Shown: positions 23,329 through 31,709, numbered from the stretch's first letter. The stretch: 64,000 bases of DNA from Ornithodoros turicata (GCF_037126465.1 NC_088201.1:196920403-196984402); one strand, 5' to 3'. Numbers and translations are program-made. Notes: generated by a model not told the origin, from the sequence alone.

Positions 23329-24240
23329 CTACGGTAGATAGAGTCGCAAATCGTCGACGTTGTCGTCGTGCGGGGAACAGAGAAGCGTGTACCTAGTAGC
23401 CGTTCCGTCAAATGCCTCATCTGTGACAAAAAAAGGAAGGAATCGTCTCTCCGTGACGGAGGGATGATTCTCTACGACGTGTTCTCTCAATTCAACGATT
23501 CTACGACCCTGGACAGGCTCAGCTTCGTTTCGAAATTCTGGGCTTGCATCTGGTGATTCATCTCGAACCCTACCAGACAGAGGAATGAAATCTGCATACG
23601 ACTGATCCCCTTCCCACATGAGCAATTCGTCTGCATTGTCATGTCCATCTAGGGGTTCGTCGTCGTCGTCGTCGTCCGTTTCAGGTATTACGAAAGGCGG
23701 ACTACTGACTCTGTCGTCGTCGTCGTCATCTGAAAGGACGACTGGGCTATTACCGAGATTCTCTATTCTAGCTTCGTGCTCTCTTTCTACGGCCACGAGC
23801 ATGGCATCGATGGGGTCGTACTGACATACGAGACAGCGCGGCACTGCGGTCAAACAAAATCAGTACGAGATTTCCTCTCACGAAACAATGCTCACTTTTC
23901 CCTTCAGTTGAGGAACGCTTGAGATTGATGATGATGATGAGAGAGGATGGGATGAGACCCTGTGTTCAGTGTCATGCGGTGACAGCGGCTATTGGTTCCT
24001 GAAAAACAATGTCATGCATAGAATACACTCTCACAGCAGAGACGGTCAACTTACATTTTGGCCCACGAAACGACTCACGTCGTGGATGAATGCCCCTCGT
24101 GGGCTGTCGATCAATCGTCGTAGAACTAGCGCACCTTTTATAATCGCTACACCGCTCTCCTCCTCCTCGCATTGCGACGGTGTCGTCTGTACTTTGACCA
24201 CCCCGCCTTCCGTCTTTCGCGCCTTTTTGCGATGTCGCAT
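23329..24240 (-). CDS. Acidic protein upstream of polymerase, probably spliced
   Basis: The main exon (open from 23853 to the stop at 23329) encodes a C-x2-C pair, then two aspartate runs of six residues each, and a C-terminal part ending about 36 bp before the polymerase ATG in a different frame. An upstream ORF from ATG 24240 encodes 62 basic residues and ends exactly at a strong donor (AAT/GTAAGT, 24054). An acceptor ending at 23821 would join in phase, giving a 234-bp intron. Start near the divergent control region supports 24240 as the true beginning. It could be a separate protein or the N-terminal extension of the polymerase separated by another lesion. I do not recognise a domain. Confidence 0.5.
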
Positions 24241-24311
24241 ATGACAATGATGTCATCGGCGTTGAATAAAACATTACACTAATTTCTAGCTAACACTCTG
24301 GGTCTTCTTGT

Positions 24312-24398
24312 CGTCATGTACAAGTCGTCCCAGAGTGGGATTCGAACCCAGGATCCTTCTACACTGGGCGCGACACACTAACCACCAATCTAATTCGT
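24312..24398 (-). repeat. tRNA-like (SINE-type) segment inside the Polinton
   Basis: The minus strand reads a tRNA-like T-arm GGGTTCGAATCCC (a perfect pol III B box) and an acceptor-like CTCTGGGACG, with D-arm-like TGGTGGTTAGTG upstream. The 5' acceptor strand does not pair, so it is a tRNA relic or SINE head, not a functional tRNA. Confidence 0.6.
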
Positions 24399-24445
24399 AC
24401 TGCGTGACGTTTTTCGTATTGCGGGGTTCGTGTCTACACACGTCA

Positions 24446-24494
24446 CAACATGTTCAAACACGTCCAAACATGTTCAAACATGTTCAGTGACGTC
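24446..24494. promoter_or_regulatory. Decamer array module 1 + TGACGTCA
   Basis: Four abutting decamers occur at 24446, 24456, 24466 and 24476. The last two are AAACATGTTC, a perfect RRRCWWGYYY; the others have one mismatch. TGACGTCA follows at 24487-24494. Confidence 0.7.
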
Positions 24495-24495
24495 A

Positions 24496-24544
24496 CAACA
24501 TGTTCAAACACGTCCAAACATGTTCAGACACGTTCAATGACGTC
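24496..24544. promoter_or_regulatory. Decamer array module 2 + TGACGTCA
   Basis: Four abutting decamers occur at 24496, 24506, 24516 and 24526, the third a perfect consensus match. A TGACGTCA palindrome follows within 2 bp of the last decamer. Confidence 0.7.
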
Positions 24545-24609
24545 ATAAAGAGGAAGAGAGAGGAACGAGTGTGTCCAGGGGCGACTTCGACGGTTCGCCG
24601 CCCGTGTCC

Positions 24610-24669
24610 GAACATGTTCAAACATGTTCAAACACGTCTTAACATGCCCAAACACGTTCAATGACGTCA
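24610..24669. promoter_or_regulatory. Decamer array module 3 + TGACGTCA
   Basis: Five abutting decamers occur at 24610, 24620, 24630, 24640 and 24650, the first two being perfect consensus matches. TGACGTCA follows at once. The TATA box of the rightward gene begins 26 bp further on. Confidence 0.7.
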
Positions 24670-24694
24670 TAGAGAGTGAGAGGCAAAGCTTTAC

Positions 24695-24700
24695 TATAAA
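24695..24700 (+). promoter_or_regulatory. TATA box of the rightward gene
   Basis: TATAAA in a good context, 33 bp upstream of the proposed ATG at 24733. Confidence 0.65.
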
Positions 24701-24732
24701 TGTCGAAGCGAATGGTCGATCGTCATTCCATT

Positions 24733-25122
24733 ATGATCAGCTTGGTAGATCCTCGTAAGTAATACCCATGACGTCATCATCATCGTCGAAATGTTTGAAG
24801 AGTTTCGTTTCCAGTGTACAACACTTTTGCTGCGCGTGAAGTCGGTTTTTTCCCGCCTCACATATTTCGGGAGATTGGCAGGGCCCGCTTCTTCTGCACC
24901 AATTGCGGTGGATTGTGGTCCAAAGGTACACTTCCTCGTTATCTTTTTTTTAATACGTTCTATAATCGTTCACATTTTTTTCCAGAGCAAAAGCATTGGA
25001 CGGACCGATTGATTCGCCCGTTTCTCGGCTGTCGGACGGTACCGTTCGACGTACGTTGCGAAGGACTTCGACTATTGAAGGAAGATGGAGAAGATGGACC
25101 ATCAGTGTCACTCTGTGACTGA
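24733..25122 (+). CDS. Small CxxC-GGLW protein A, three exons
   Basis: Exon 1 (24733-24754) ends at a consensus donor (CTC/GTAAGT). A 60-bp intron ends with TTTCCAG at 24814. Exon 2 (24815-24925) ends AAAG/GTACAC, and a second 60-bp intron ends TTTTCCAG at 24985. Exon 3 runs to TGA at 25120-25122. The spliced protein is about 89 residues. It contains CTNCGGLW, then 17 residues ending in PFLG and a Cys, a likely metal-binding module that is repeated in the next gene and in the element at 40.7-48.1 kb. The second intron is a multiple of three without a stop, so retention would also be translatable. Function unknown. Confidence 0.6.
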
Positions 25123-25397
25123 AGAAGATTGTACGTGTGTGTGTGTTTGAGTTAAAAAAAACACGCGTTTCTCACACTCCTTTCGTTGCAGATTACGAAT
25201 GGCTACTGACGGGAGATCTACCCCTGGTCCTAACCTTCAAGCCTCCTCCAAAGACCTTCTTTTTGCGAATCGGCGATCAACTGACTACCTGTCGCTGCGG
25301 TGGACTCTGGTCGAGAAACCCCAGCCATTCGTTAGACTCGAGCCTTCGTCCGTATTTGGGCTGCCTTCCCGGCTACGAAACCAAAGCTGGAGCCTAA
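25085..25397 (+). CDS. Small CxxC-GGLW protein B, two exons
   Basis: The start ATG at 25085 lies inside the last exon of protein A in another frame. Exon 1 ends at 25130, a 61-bp intron (GTACGT to TTCGTTGCAG at 25191) is removed, and exon 2 runs to TAA at 25395-25397. This gives about 83 residues. It repeats the module of its neighbour: a C-x-C GGLW segment, then 17 residues ending PYLG, then Cys. This looks like a tandem duplication with overlapping reading frames, or two products of one alternatively used transcript. Function unknown. The exon structure is inferred from splice signals and the conserved module only. Confidence 0.55.
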
Positions 25398-25452
25398 TTC
25401 GTGTGTAACGAGAAATAAAAAAAAGGTTGTCTACTCTCATTCCGTCTCAGTC

Positions 25453-25848
25453 ATGATGACGCCCGAGCAGAGGTTTGCCACCTTTGTGCAAACGCGAATG
25501 TATCGGGACTTGCTGCGATTACGCGATTATATTCACGGCGATAGCTGCGAGGGAGACTTTCGCTCGATTCTCAAGACGATACCCTTACGTCTGTTCACCG
25601 TCAGTGGGAAGATTGCAAAGAAAATGAAGCGTTTTGTAGATTACAAGCTCGAGCTGCTGGAGAAGTATAGACGAGGAGAGACAGTCGACCCGTGTATCAT
25701 CAACGCGGGTTTCAACCGACCTATCGTCCGTCGCTACTGGCTTCTCCACACATCCCTCGACGTCACGGTGCAGACCGGCGACGACGGCGGTGAGCGTCGG
25801 GTCAGCACGTTGGAAGATCGTCTTGCAAGGGTCTTGTGTATGTCGTGA
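25453..25848 (+). CDS. Accessory protein (NAGFxRP family)
   Basis: 131-residue intact ORF starting at tandem ATGs (25453, 25456). The central block INAGFNRPIV and the preceding LLEKYRRGE segment match the 115-residue ORF at 44167-44514 (INAGFKRPII, LLKQYKHGD) at the same spacing. The Lys/Arg-rich stretch before it is also shared, although the two DNAs differ strongly in base composition. It ends 26 bp before the convergent protease gene stop, and AATAAA follows at once (about 25851). No known domain recognised; conservation across two elements argues that it is a real protein. Confidence 0.75.
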   Translation: MMTPEQRFATFVQTRMYRDLLRLRDYIHGDSCEGDFRSILKTIPLRLFTVSGKIAKKMKRFVDYKLELLEKYRRGETVDPCIINAGFNRPIVRRYWLLHTSLDVTVQTGDDGGERRVSTLEDRLARVLCMS

Positions 25849-25874
25849 AAAAATAAATAGTCTATTTTTTTTTT

Positions 25875-26315
25875 TTACGAAACGAGTTCGCTCACGAGGA
25901 GACGTTTTATTGTTTCGTCATTCTCTTCGAGGTTACAGGAAAACATGGATACACAACTTTTCAAGCTGTAGCGTTTCGACATGCGCGTGGCTACGTAGAT
26001 ACAAAAAAGCCCGCAGTAAGGCGAAAAAGGCGATTGAATACACTTGTCGTTATACTCGTCCACTACAGGTAAAGTCCTTCGAAGGTTTGCTTCGATGGGG
26101 GGAAGTCCGTAGCTGTCGAAAAACACGGCAGACCCGTCGTAGTTTTTCAGGTAGAGCACCCAGTGCTGCCCGCGCCTTCTTCGCTCTTCCGTATTGATGA
26201 TTAAATAACCGGCCTTGCGTAAAACGAAGGCTTCGTCGGAAGCGCAAATGCCTCTCAGCATGGAGGAAGCGAGGGGGTTCAGGGACACGAGTTCCAAGAT
26301 GTCGCTCTCGTACAT
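25875..26315 (-). CDS. Adenain-like cysteine protease (PRO)
   Basis: 146 residues, short and compact as in Polinton proteases of the adenovirus-protease/Ulp1 clan. The expected catalytic order is visible: His51 in GQHWVLY, Asp67 in FFDSYG, Gln94 and Cys101 in QSPFSPYCGLF. It would process virion proteins during maturation. It is the last gene of the minus-strand run, 6 bp after the major capsid gene, an association typical of Polintons. The ORF is intact. Confidence 0.9.
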   Translation of the reverse strand: MYESDILELVSLNPLASSMLRGICASDEAFVLRKAGYLIINTEERRRRGQHWVLYLKNYDGSAVFFDSYGLPPIEANLRRTLPVVDEYNDKCIQSPFSPYCGLFCIYVATRMSKRYSLKSCVSMFSCNLEENDETIKRLLVSELVS

Positions 26316-26321
26316 CTTTTC

Positions 26322-27608
26322 TTATGGGAAGGTGACCGTACGGTCCTTGTCGACGTACATGAGCTTGGGACACTCGGAAATCAAGAGGACGGTGACCGCG
26401 TGTGGAAGGGCTTTAGCGAAGCGTAATTGCAGGCGAACGTTTCCTTTTCGCCACTCGTTCAAATGCGAAGGAGAAGAACACTTGTCCACGTCCAAGTTAA
26501 AGTAGAGAAGGAACCCGTTCGTTTTAAATCGCTCGTAGCTATACTTGAAATGTTTCTCTCCCAGTTCTTGCAAGAAGTTAAAGTAGGGAATTTTGACGAG
26601 GTCGTTCTGAAAGTCGTACTCGGCTCGCACTTGCTGACCGTCCACGGAGAGCATCGAATGAGACAGGTCGTAATGACGGAATTTGTAGGGGTTCGATTGG
26701 ATGTCGCTGAGAAAGTCGGACGTGGCGAGCAGGGCGACGCATAATTTGGAAGGCACCCTTTCGGGGTAAACGTTTTCAAAGTGAGCGTCCAAGCTCCCGG
26801 CACTCAAGCTCCGCACCTTGGTTTCCAATCCGCGTAACACGTAGATGGCCGGCGTGGTCTGAAGCCGCCGCTCGTATTCCAAAAACAGGGAAGGTGCCAG
26901 CGTCACCTTTTTCAAGTGTAACGTCATTGTAATGTCCACCTCGTAATTGTACGTTTTCTTGTCTTTGGGGACCGATACGAGTTTAAATTCGTCGTTGTTT
27001 AATAGGAAAACGACGCGAATTTCGACGGCAGGTACCATCAGGCGCGGCTGTTGAAACAGGTCGGTATTGATCTGACCGACCAGGTTAAAGTATTTGCCAC
27101 CCTTCGTCGCTTCGTAACGTTGTTTCGGACCGCGAGACGAGACGTCGTAATCGTCCTTTAAATGTTCGTCGTCCTCGATATAAAGTCCAGCCGCGTGCAC
27201 TGTTTCTTGAGCCATTTGCGTGGAGTGAAGCACGACGTCCAAAATACTCCTGTAGGCGTACAACTCGTTGGAACTGACGAGTTTGTTGTTCGCATAAACG
27301 GTGACCGTCTTAAACATGCCGCTCAACAGGTGGTTTATTGGGAAAACGACATCTTTCTCGTCCATTTCTTCCCCGTCGTCGCGAACAATGCGCACGGTCA
27401 AAGACACGAAACTGCCGTAGAGATCCAAGTGTGCCCTTTGCAAATTTTGAATACAAAACTCGATCACGGAATTATTTACTCCGTTGACCGGATAAAAAAG
27501 TTGGTACGAAGTATCTTCCACGCCGTATTGAATGGAAGGGGGTTCGAATATCATCACATCACTCGTTAGACAGATCGGCGTCTGTATTTTTCCTTTCGTT
27601 GACGTCAT
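26322..27608 (-). CDS. Putative major capsid protein (double jelly-roll type)
   Basis: 428 residues, intact. The N-terminal part resembles the widespread Polinton protein family represented by C. elegans F54H12.2-like proteins: an early PPSIQYGVED motif, then FPINHLLSGMFKTVTVYANN and a SSNELYAYRS segment. Alternating hydrophobic strands throughout are consistent with a beta-rich capsid fold. It is placed between the pX/pVI-like gene and the protease, the usual order for capsid genes. The fold is inferred from family knowledge, not seen directly, and some longer relatives exist. Start chosen at the first ATG after the upstream stop. Confidence 0.78.
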   Translation of the reverse strand: MTSTKGKIQTPICLTSDVMIFEPPSIQYGVEDTSYQLFYPVNGVNNSVIEFCIQNLQRAHLDLYGSFVSLTVRIVRDDGEEMDEKDVVFPINHLLSGMFKTVTVYANNKLVSSNELYAYRSILDVVLHSTQMAQETVHAAGLYIEDDEHLKDDYDVSSRGPKQRYEATKGGKYFNLVGQINTDLFQQPRLMVPAVEIRVVFLLNNDEFKLVSVPKDKKTYNYEVDITMTLHLKKVTLAPSLFLEYERRLQTTPAIYVLRGLETKVRSLSAGSLDAHFENVYPERVPSKLCVALLATSDFLSDIQSNPYKFRHYDLSHSMLSVDGQQVRAEYDFQNDLVKIPYFNFLQELGEKHFKYSYERFKTNGFLLYFNLDVDKCSSPSHLNEWRKGNVRLQLRFAKALPHAVTVLLISECPKLMYVDKDRTVTFP

Positions 27609-27638
27609 GACGGAGCGCGCGCAGCGGATGTGTGACCT

Positions 27639-27968
27639 TCACGGCGTACCAAAGATATCTGCAGGTGCGTCGTGTGTCGGCGCCTTTTGTTGTCGTTTGC
27701 GGCGTTTCTTCCCATTGTTGTTTCCAGAGCCCTCCATGGAATCCAGCACGTCTCTCCCTGTTGCTATGGCCGTCTTTTTTACTGCGCACGATATTCCTTC
27801 GCCATCGGCCAAATTCCGCGCCAAGCGCTTCAACGTTCTCTTGGCGATCGGTTTTATTTGCTGCCAGATGGGAACGATAAACTTGGATATGTTGCTCAAC
27901 ACACCGCCCCCTCGTTGGAAAAGGGGTCCCGTGTACACGGGAATTATTTTGGGGGAATTACGGTACAT
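27639..27968 (-). CDS. Small basic pX/pVI-like virion protein
   Basis: 109 residues. The N-terminal PVYTGPLFQRGGGV followed by a helical, Lys/Arg-rich segment (IKPIAKRTLKRLARN) matches the layout of the adenovirus pX/pVI-like proteins found in Polintons and adintoviruses. The C-terminal third has a KKRRKRQQK basic tract. It overlaps the end of the minor capsid gene by 11 bp and precedes the major capsid gene by 30 bp. A role in genome packing or membrane lysis is inference from the family. Confidence 0.65.
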   Translation of the reverse strand: MYRNSPKIIPVYTGPLFQRGGGVLSNISKFIVPIWQQIKPIAKRTLKRLARNLADGEGISCAVKKTAIATGRDVLDSMEGSGNNNGKKRRKRQQKAPTHDAPADIFGTP

Positions 27969-29231
27969 ATTTGAAATGCAACGTTAGATTGGTTCTGCCT
28001 TTGGACCGCAACGGCAAACGTCTTCCCGTTTCGTCCGCGAGAACGATCGTCACTGAAGGAATTTCGAATTGAGACAGGTTAAAATACTGGATGTTATCTA
28101 ACGTGTAGGTGACGACGTGCTTGTCTTTCTCGTAATAAAAGGGCAGTATTTTTAATATAGGTTTTTTCCCGCTCCCCACGTACGTGGGTTCCACGATATC
28201 CGTGTACACGATTATGTTGTGAAACGGGGGTTCCAGGAGTACCTCGACGGAGCTCGTAGCATCCTCATCCTCCGTGAACACGGTTCGCGATTCGAAGCCC
28301 AAAAGCACGGCCAGGTACTCGGAAAGTCTTAGGGTGGAGGTGCCCTCGGAAAGCCGAATTTTACATTTCTGTTCGGTTCCGTCGAAGCTGAAGCGCGCGC
28401 GTTCGCCTACGCGCTGATTAATCGCATTTAGAAGTGCTTGCGGCGTTGCATAATAGCCGGGAGGCAGATGTACTTGCAAAGATCGAGGAATTTTCGTCTT
28501 GATCGTGAAAGAAAATTGACGCGCTATGGGGAGAGAGACGCGTAGCGTTTCTTCGTGTCCCTCGACGGCTGTGAGATGTAGCAGCCTGACAAAGGGTTCC
28601 GGTACGTGCAACCCTTTCGGTGTTTTCAGAGAGTACACGTTATCCGCGAATTCTAGCGAGGCGTCCAGCTTGTGCGTCTGGAAATACTTGTTGAGTGTGT
28701 TCCGTAGGGACGTGGTTTCCGAATTCAGAGTGACGTCGCCGAAAGCGACGGCTGCGGCGTGCTCCAATAAGATGGAGGTGGCTTCGCGTTCGCTCAATTT
28801 GGGGGGTTTCACCGCACAACCTGCTTCGCGGGACGCTAGCGAGGCGTCGAGCGCTTGCGCGAGCCGAGGGTCCAATTCCACGGCTTTCACCTCCACGGGT
28901 AGGTGAAGTCGTATCGCGATTTATTGTACACGAAAGAAACGTAGAATTCCGAAAGGGCTTTTCCCAAATCCCTCTCGAGATCCGAGGGGACACGAAAAGT
29001 TCTGCCGGCTTCCACCGTATCCTCGAAAGAAACCTCGATTTTTGCATCTTGCCTTTCGTACCCGATATTTAAAAAATCTTTACTTATGCTGAGATCCATC
29101 AGACCGACTTTATACTGATTCGAGAGCTGAAGCGGACTATCGAAAGCTACCGTGAAGGCGTTGAGTTTATTCGAGGGAAACTTATCCATGCTGGCGTTCG
29201 AGAGCAGATGGACGTAGATGTCTGACATCAT
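27958..29231 (-). pseudogene. Minor capsid (penton-like) protein, frameshifted
   Basis: The N-terminal frame (start ATG 29231 or 29228, stop 28887) contains the family signature IYVHLLSNASMDKFPSNK followed by a VGLMDLSIS segment, typical of the single jelly-roll minor capsid protein of Polintons. The rest of the protein continues in another frame from about 28900 to 27958 (312 residues, no good ATG at its start). This points to one small indel at about 28895-28905. Programmed frameshifting is possible, but I see no slippery heptamer. The start overlaps the integrase stop (ATGA arrangement). Confidence 0.8.
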
Positions 29232-30271
29232 TTCCCAATCTTGACCACGTCGCTGCTCGGAACCCAACTGTCGTGTTCTTTGTCGTAACCGAACCAGCGA
29301 ACCAAGGAGAAGCTCTGACCGTTCAGTTGCTTCTTTCTCAGCACTTTCGTTACTGGCCAAGGCTGATTGGCGTCTCGGGTTACGACGAGTACCTCCTCCG
29401 GGTAGAAAGATCCGTCCACTTCCTTACCCCGGTAATCTTCCAGGTGTATGACGGGAGGAGAGGTGTCTCTCAGGCGGGAGACGGTGAAAATCTGAGGCGA
29501 CCAACTCCCTTCCGAGCTCTTATGAAAACCTTTTCTGTGAAGTTGGACCCTCACCTTATCCCCCAGTTTGAGCTTCTTTTTCACGGAGGGTACGACGGGC
29601 TTCCCATTTATCTTATTGAACAGCTCCAATTCGTTTTCGGGCGTGACTTCGGACGGGCTGATGCCCAAAGTCCTGTGTTTGGTGGTGTTGTAGTCGCGCA
29701 CGATCTTGGGAAGCGCGGAAACGAAGTGGTATTTTCCCGTTATTCTAAAATAACGGAATATTCTGTCGCGTAAAGTGCGTATGACGCGCTCTGCCTGCGA
29801 TGCTTTGATTACTGGAGAGAAGGTAGAATACATGTGAACCTTCTTTCGTGAGAGATACTCCTTGACGGTCTTGTTGTAGAATTCCCCGCCTCTGTCGCAA
29901 AAGATGCGTGTAGGTACGTTACCTCCCCGAAAAAGTCTTATCATGGCCCTTTTCATTTCGGCGGGGCGCTTCGTCTTTAGCGGGAGGGTGCGCAGAAAGC
30001 GGGAGAGGGAATCGATTGCCACGAGAATGTAGCGGTAGCCACCGTTGAATCTCTTGTATTTTGAAAAATCGGCGAGGGCCATTTGCCACACGTCGTTGAT
30101 CTTGAGCGCGATGATGCGTCTCCTATTAGACTTTCTTCTGACCGGATGGTGGAGCGTGTAGGCATCCAGCTTTCTGAGAATGGTGAGAGCCTTCTTTTTG
30201 CTCAAGTGATGCGCTTTTCTATAGCGTTCCACACCCCCCAAACCACCCTCTGGTTTCTCATATCCCTCCAT
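29228..30271 (-). CDS. Polinton integrase with chromodomain (INT)
   Basis: 347 residues from ATG 30271. An HH-containing basic N-terminal region is followed by a DDE core: Asp68 (LADFSK), Asp126 (FCDRGGEFYN) and Glu161 (KASQAERV). An SH3-like basic domain (about 235-275) and a C-terminal chromodomain (VRWFGYDKEHDSWVPSSDV) come next. It inserts the element with a 6-bp stagger, in agreement with the observed duplication. The start overlaps the end of the upstream gene by 14 bp, and its stop overlaps the minor capsid ATG. Intact. Confidence 0.95.
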   Translation of the reverse strand: MEGYEKPEGGLGGVERYRKAHHLSKKKALTILRKLDAYTLHHPVRRKSNRRRIIALKINDVWQMALADFSKYKRFNGGYRYILVAIDSLSRFLRTLPLKTKRPAEMKRAMIRLFRGGNVPTRIFCDRGGEFYNKTVKEYLSRKKVHMYSTFSPVIKASQAERVIRTLRDRIFRYFRITGKYHFVSALPKIVRDYNTTKHRTLGISPSEVTPENELELFNKINGKPVVPSVKKKLKLGDKVRVQLHRKGFHKSSEGSWSPQIFTVSRLRDTSPPVIHLEDYRGKEVDGSFYPEEVLVVTRDANQPWPVTKVLRKKQLNGQSFSLVRWFGYDKEHDSWVPSSDVVKIGK

Positions 30272-30734
30272 AAGTCGTCCACGCAATGGAGGCCTGCTGC
30301 TGCTGCTGTTGAGGCTCGCGAGATTTGGGTAGAGAAATCAGACGCAATAGTTTCGAGACTTTGGGGAACCAGGAAGGTTTCTTTCCCATCTTACGTTGCA
30401 ACAAATAATTGACGAGTTCGTAAACTGAGGAGTGTCTGATGGGCTTGCCCGACACGGAGACACAACCCTCGTGATCCCAGGAAAGAACCTTCTTTAATTC
30501 CGAGACGACCCTTTCCGCTTCCTCTTCGTCCACCTCTGGAGAGAGGAGCGAATAGTCAAAGTCATTTGTAGCGTCGGACGCCTTGTTTTTATTGTCGTAG
30601 GGGTCAAATCCGTACTGCTTGAGTATGCGATACAGTGCTTGCAGTATGAGTTTCACTTTGACGTCGTCACTCTCCTTCGAGGAAAGAATGTTTCCGATGG
30701 AGGAGGAGGTGGTCACTTCAATTCTCTTGGCCAT
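30258..30734 (-). CDS. Hypothetical Polinton protein, 158 aa
   Basis: Intact ORF starting ATG 30734, 17 bp inside the upstream gene and ending 14 bp inside the integrase. It has a Ser-rich start, a middle acidic region (EVDEEEAER), a segment RHSSVYELVNYLLQRK resembling a conserved part of small Polinton proteins, and a C-terminal Gln run of seven. Function unknown. Position between two hallmark genes and the tight overlaps support that it is expressed. Confidence 0.65.
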   Translation of the reverse strand: MAKRIEVTTSSSIGNILSSKESDDVKVKLILQALYRILKQYGFDPYDNKNKASDATNDFDYSLLSPEVDEEEAERVVSELKKVLSWDHEGCVSVSGKPIRHSSVYELVNYLLQRKMGKKPSWFPKVSKLLRLISLPKSREPQQQQQQASIAWTTYGGI

Positions 30735-31062
30735 TGGCGAAAAGGTTCAACACGGAGGAAAGCAGGAGAGGAACCACCGACGAAAGAACGCCCTGTCCTC
30801 GCTGCTGAGACAGATAGCGCTTCAAACGTTGCGGATTATTGTGAATCTTTTTGTAGGCGAGCCGTCGTAAAAAGCGTTTGTGCTTCTTCAAACGCGCGAA
30901 CGTATCTGGAGCTAGAGCCACCTTTCCGTTCAATACATTGAGGCAAATTTCGGAGAGGTGTTTCATGTCGGACGAGGACGAACATCTCAAGACGTCGCGG
31001 CGGCGTGGAGGGGGTAGAGTGGAGAGTACTTTGAGTAAAGTGAGGTGAGGGCGGAGATTCAT
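30718..31062 (-). CDS. Conserved small Polinton protein, 114 aa
   Basis: A basic N-terminal half contains the segments CLNVLNGKVAL and KKHKRFLRRLAYKK, followed by a Q-R-G-Q-G motif and a hydrophobic tail (VVPLLLSSVLNLF). This layout recurs in a small unnamed protein family of Polinton-like elements. The hydrophobic tail could be membrane-active, and the QRGQG could be a maturation cleavage site, but both are inference. It overlaps the ATPase stop by 4 bp (ATGA). Confidence 0.7.
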   Translation of the reverse strand: MNLRPHLTLLKVLSTLPPPRRRDVLRCSSSSDMKHLSEICLNVLNGKVALAPDTFARLKKHKRFLRRLAYKKIHNNPQRLKRYLSQQRGQGVLSSVVPLLLSSVLNLFANGQEN

Positions 31063-31709
31063 TTCGGAGCGTAGATATATTGACGTTCTCCCGGAAAGAT
31101 ATTGCTACGCAACCTGTGATCCTCGTGCGTATAGTTGTGAAGATCCACGAGTAAATATGCGTGGGGCGACGACATCGCTTGTTTATATGCGTCCAGAAAA
31201 TACTCCAATCTTTTTCTGCCAAATAGCTGTTGGCCGAAATGTTCCATCTGGTGCACGCTGCGCACGGTGCGCCACAGGACGACGTAACTGGCATTGTAGG
31301 ATATTGTTCTAAAATGGCTACTGTCGAAAAAGATGTTTTGAACGAGTAAGAAGATCGACGCGTTGGCGTGGTGAGAACCCCGAATGAAAAGATCGGTCAC
31401 CTCCTTCAAGGAACCGGCGTCGGTCATGTGATCGTCGACGACGATCAGCGTAGCGCGCGACGTGTCCCACTCTCGCGGTAGCTCCTTGGTAAATTTTACG
31501 GAGTCCTCGAATTCGTCCTGCATGCTCGGCGAAGCATATTTCTGCACGTAGAATATTTGTGACGGAGGCTTGTCCACCACGTCGTTCAGGTTCCTCAACA
31601 CGTTAGCAACGAACGTAGATTTGCCGCACATGGAGGGACCGCTTAAGATACAGCGAAAAGGATGACGGAAACGAAAAAGTTCGGGGGAAGACATGTTACG
31701 TGCATACAC
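31059..31709 (-). CDS. Genome-packaging ATPase (ATP), A32/FtsK type
   Basis: 216 residues from ATG 31709, or 211 from the ATG at 31694. Walker A GPSMCGKST (24-32) and Walker B LIVVDD (88-93) are intact, followed by a sensor-like LLVQNIFF segment. This is the size and layout of Polinton/adintovirus packaging ATPases, which drive DNA into the capsid. Second gene of the minus-strand run. Confidence 0.93.
   Translation of the reverse strand: MYARNMSSPELFRFRHPFRCILSGPSMCGKSTFVANVLRNLNDVVDKPPSQIFYVQKYASPSMQDEFEDSVKFTKELPREWDTSRATLIVVDDHMTDAGSLKEVTDLFIRGSHHANASIFLLVQNIFFDSSHFRTISYNASYVVLWRTVRSVHQMEHFGQQLFGRKRLEYFLDAYKQAMSSPHAYLLVDLHNYTHEDHRLRSNIFPGERQYIYAPK

Larger units (their letters stand above)
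24246..24732. promoter_or_regulatory. Divergent control region of the Polinton
   Basis: This lies between the leftward acidic/polymerase gene (ATG 24240) and the rightward spliced gene (ATG 24733). It contains three modules of contiguous p53-type decamers followed by TGACGTCA, a tRNA-like segment, and a TATA box (24695-24700) 33 bp before the rightward ATG. Confidence 0.7.

Noticed and set aside
24328..24398. A functional tRNA gene
   Set aside because: The T-arm and B box are good, but the 5' acceptor strand does not pair and the anticodon arm is not well formed.
28887..28910. Programmed ribosomal frameshifting in the minor capsid gene
   Set aside because: No slippery heptamer or clear downstream structure. 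A simple indel is the more economical reading, especially with two other lesions in the same element.
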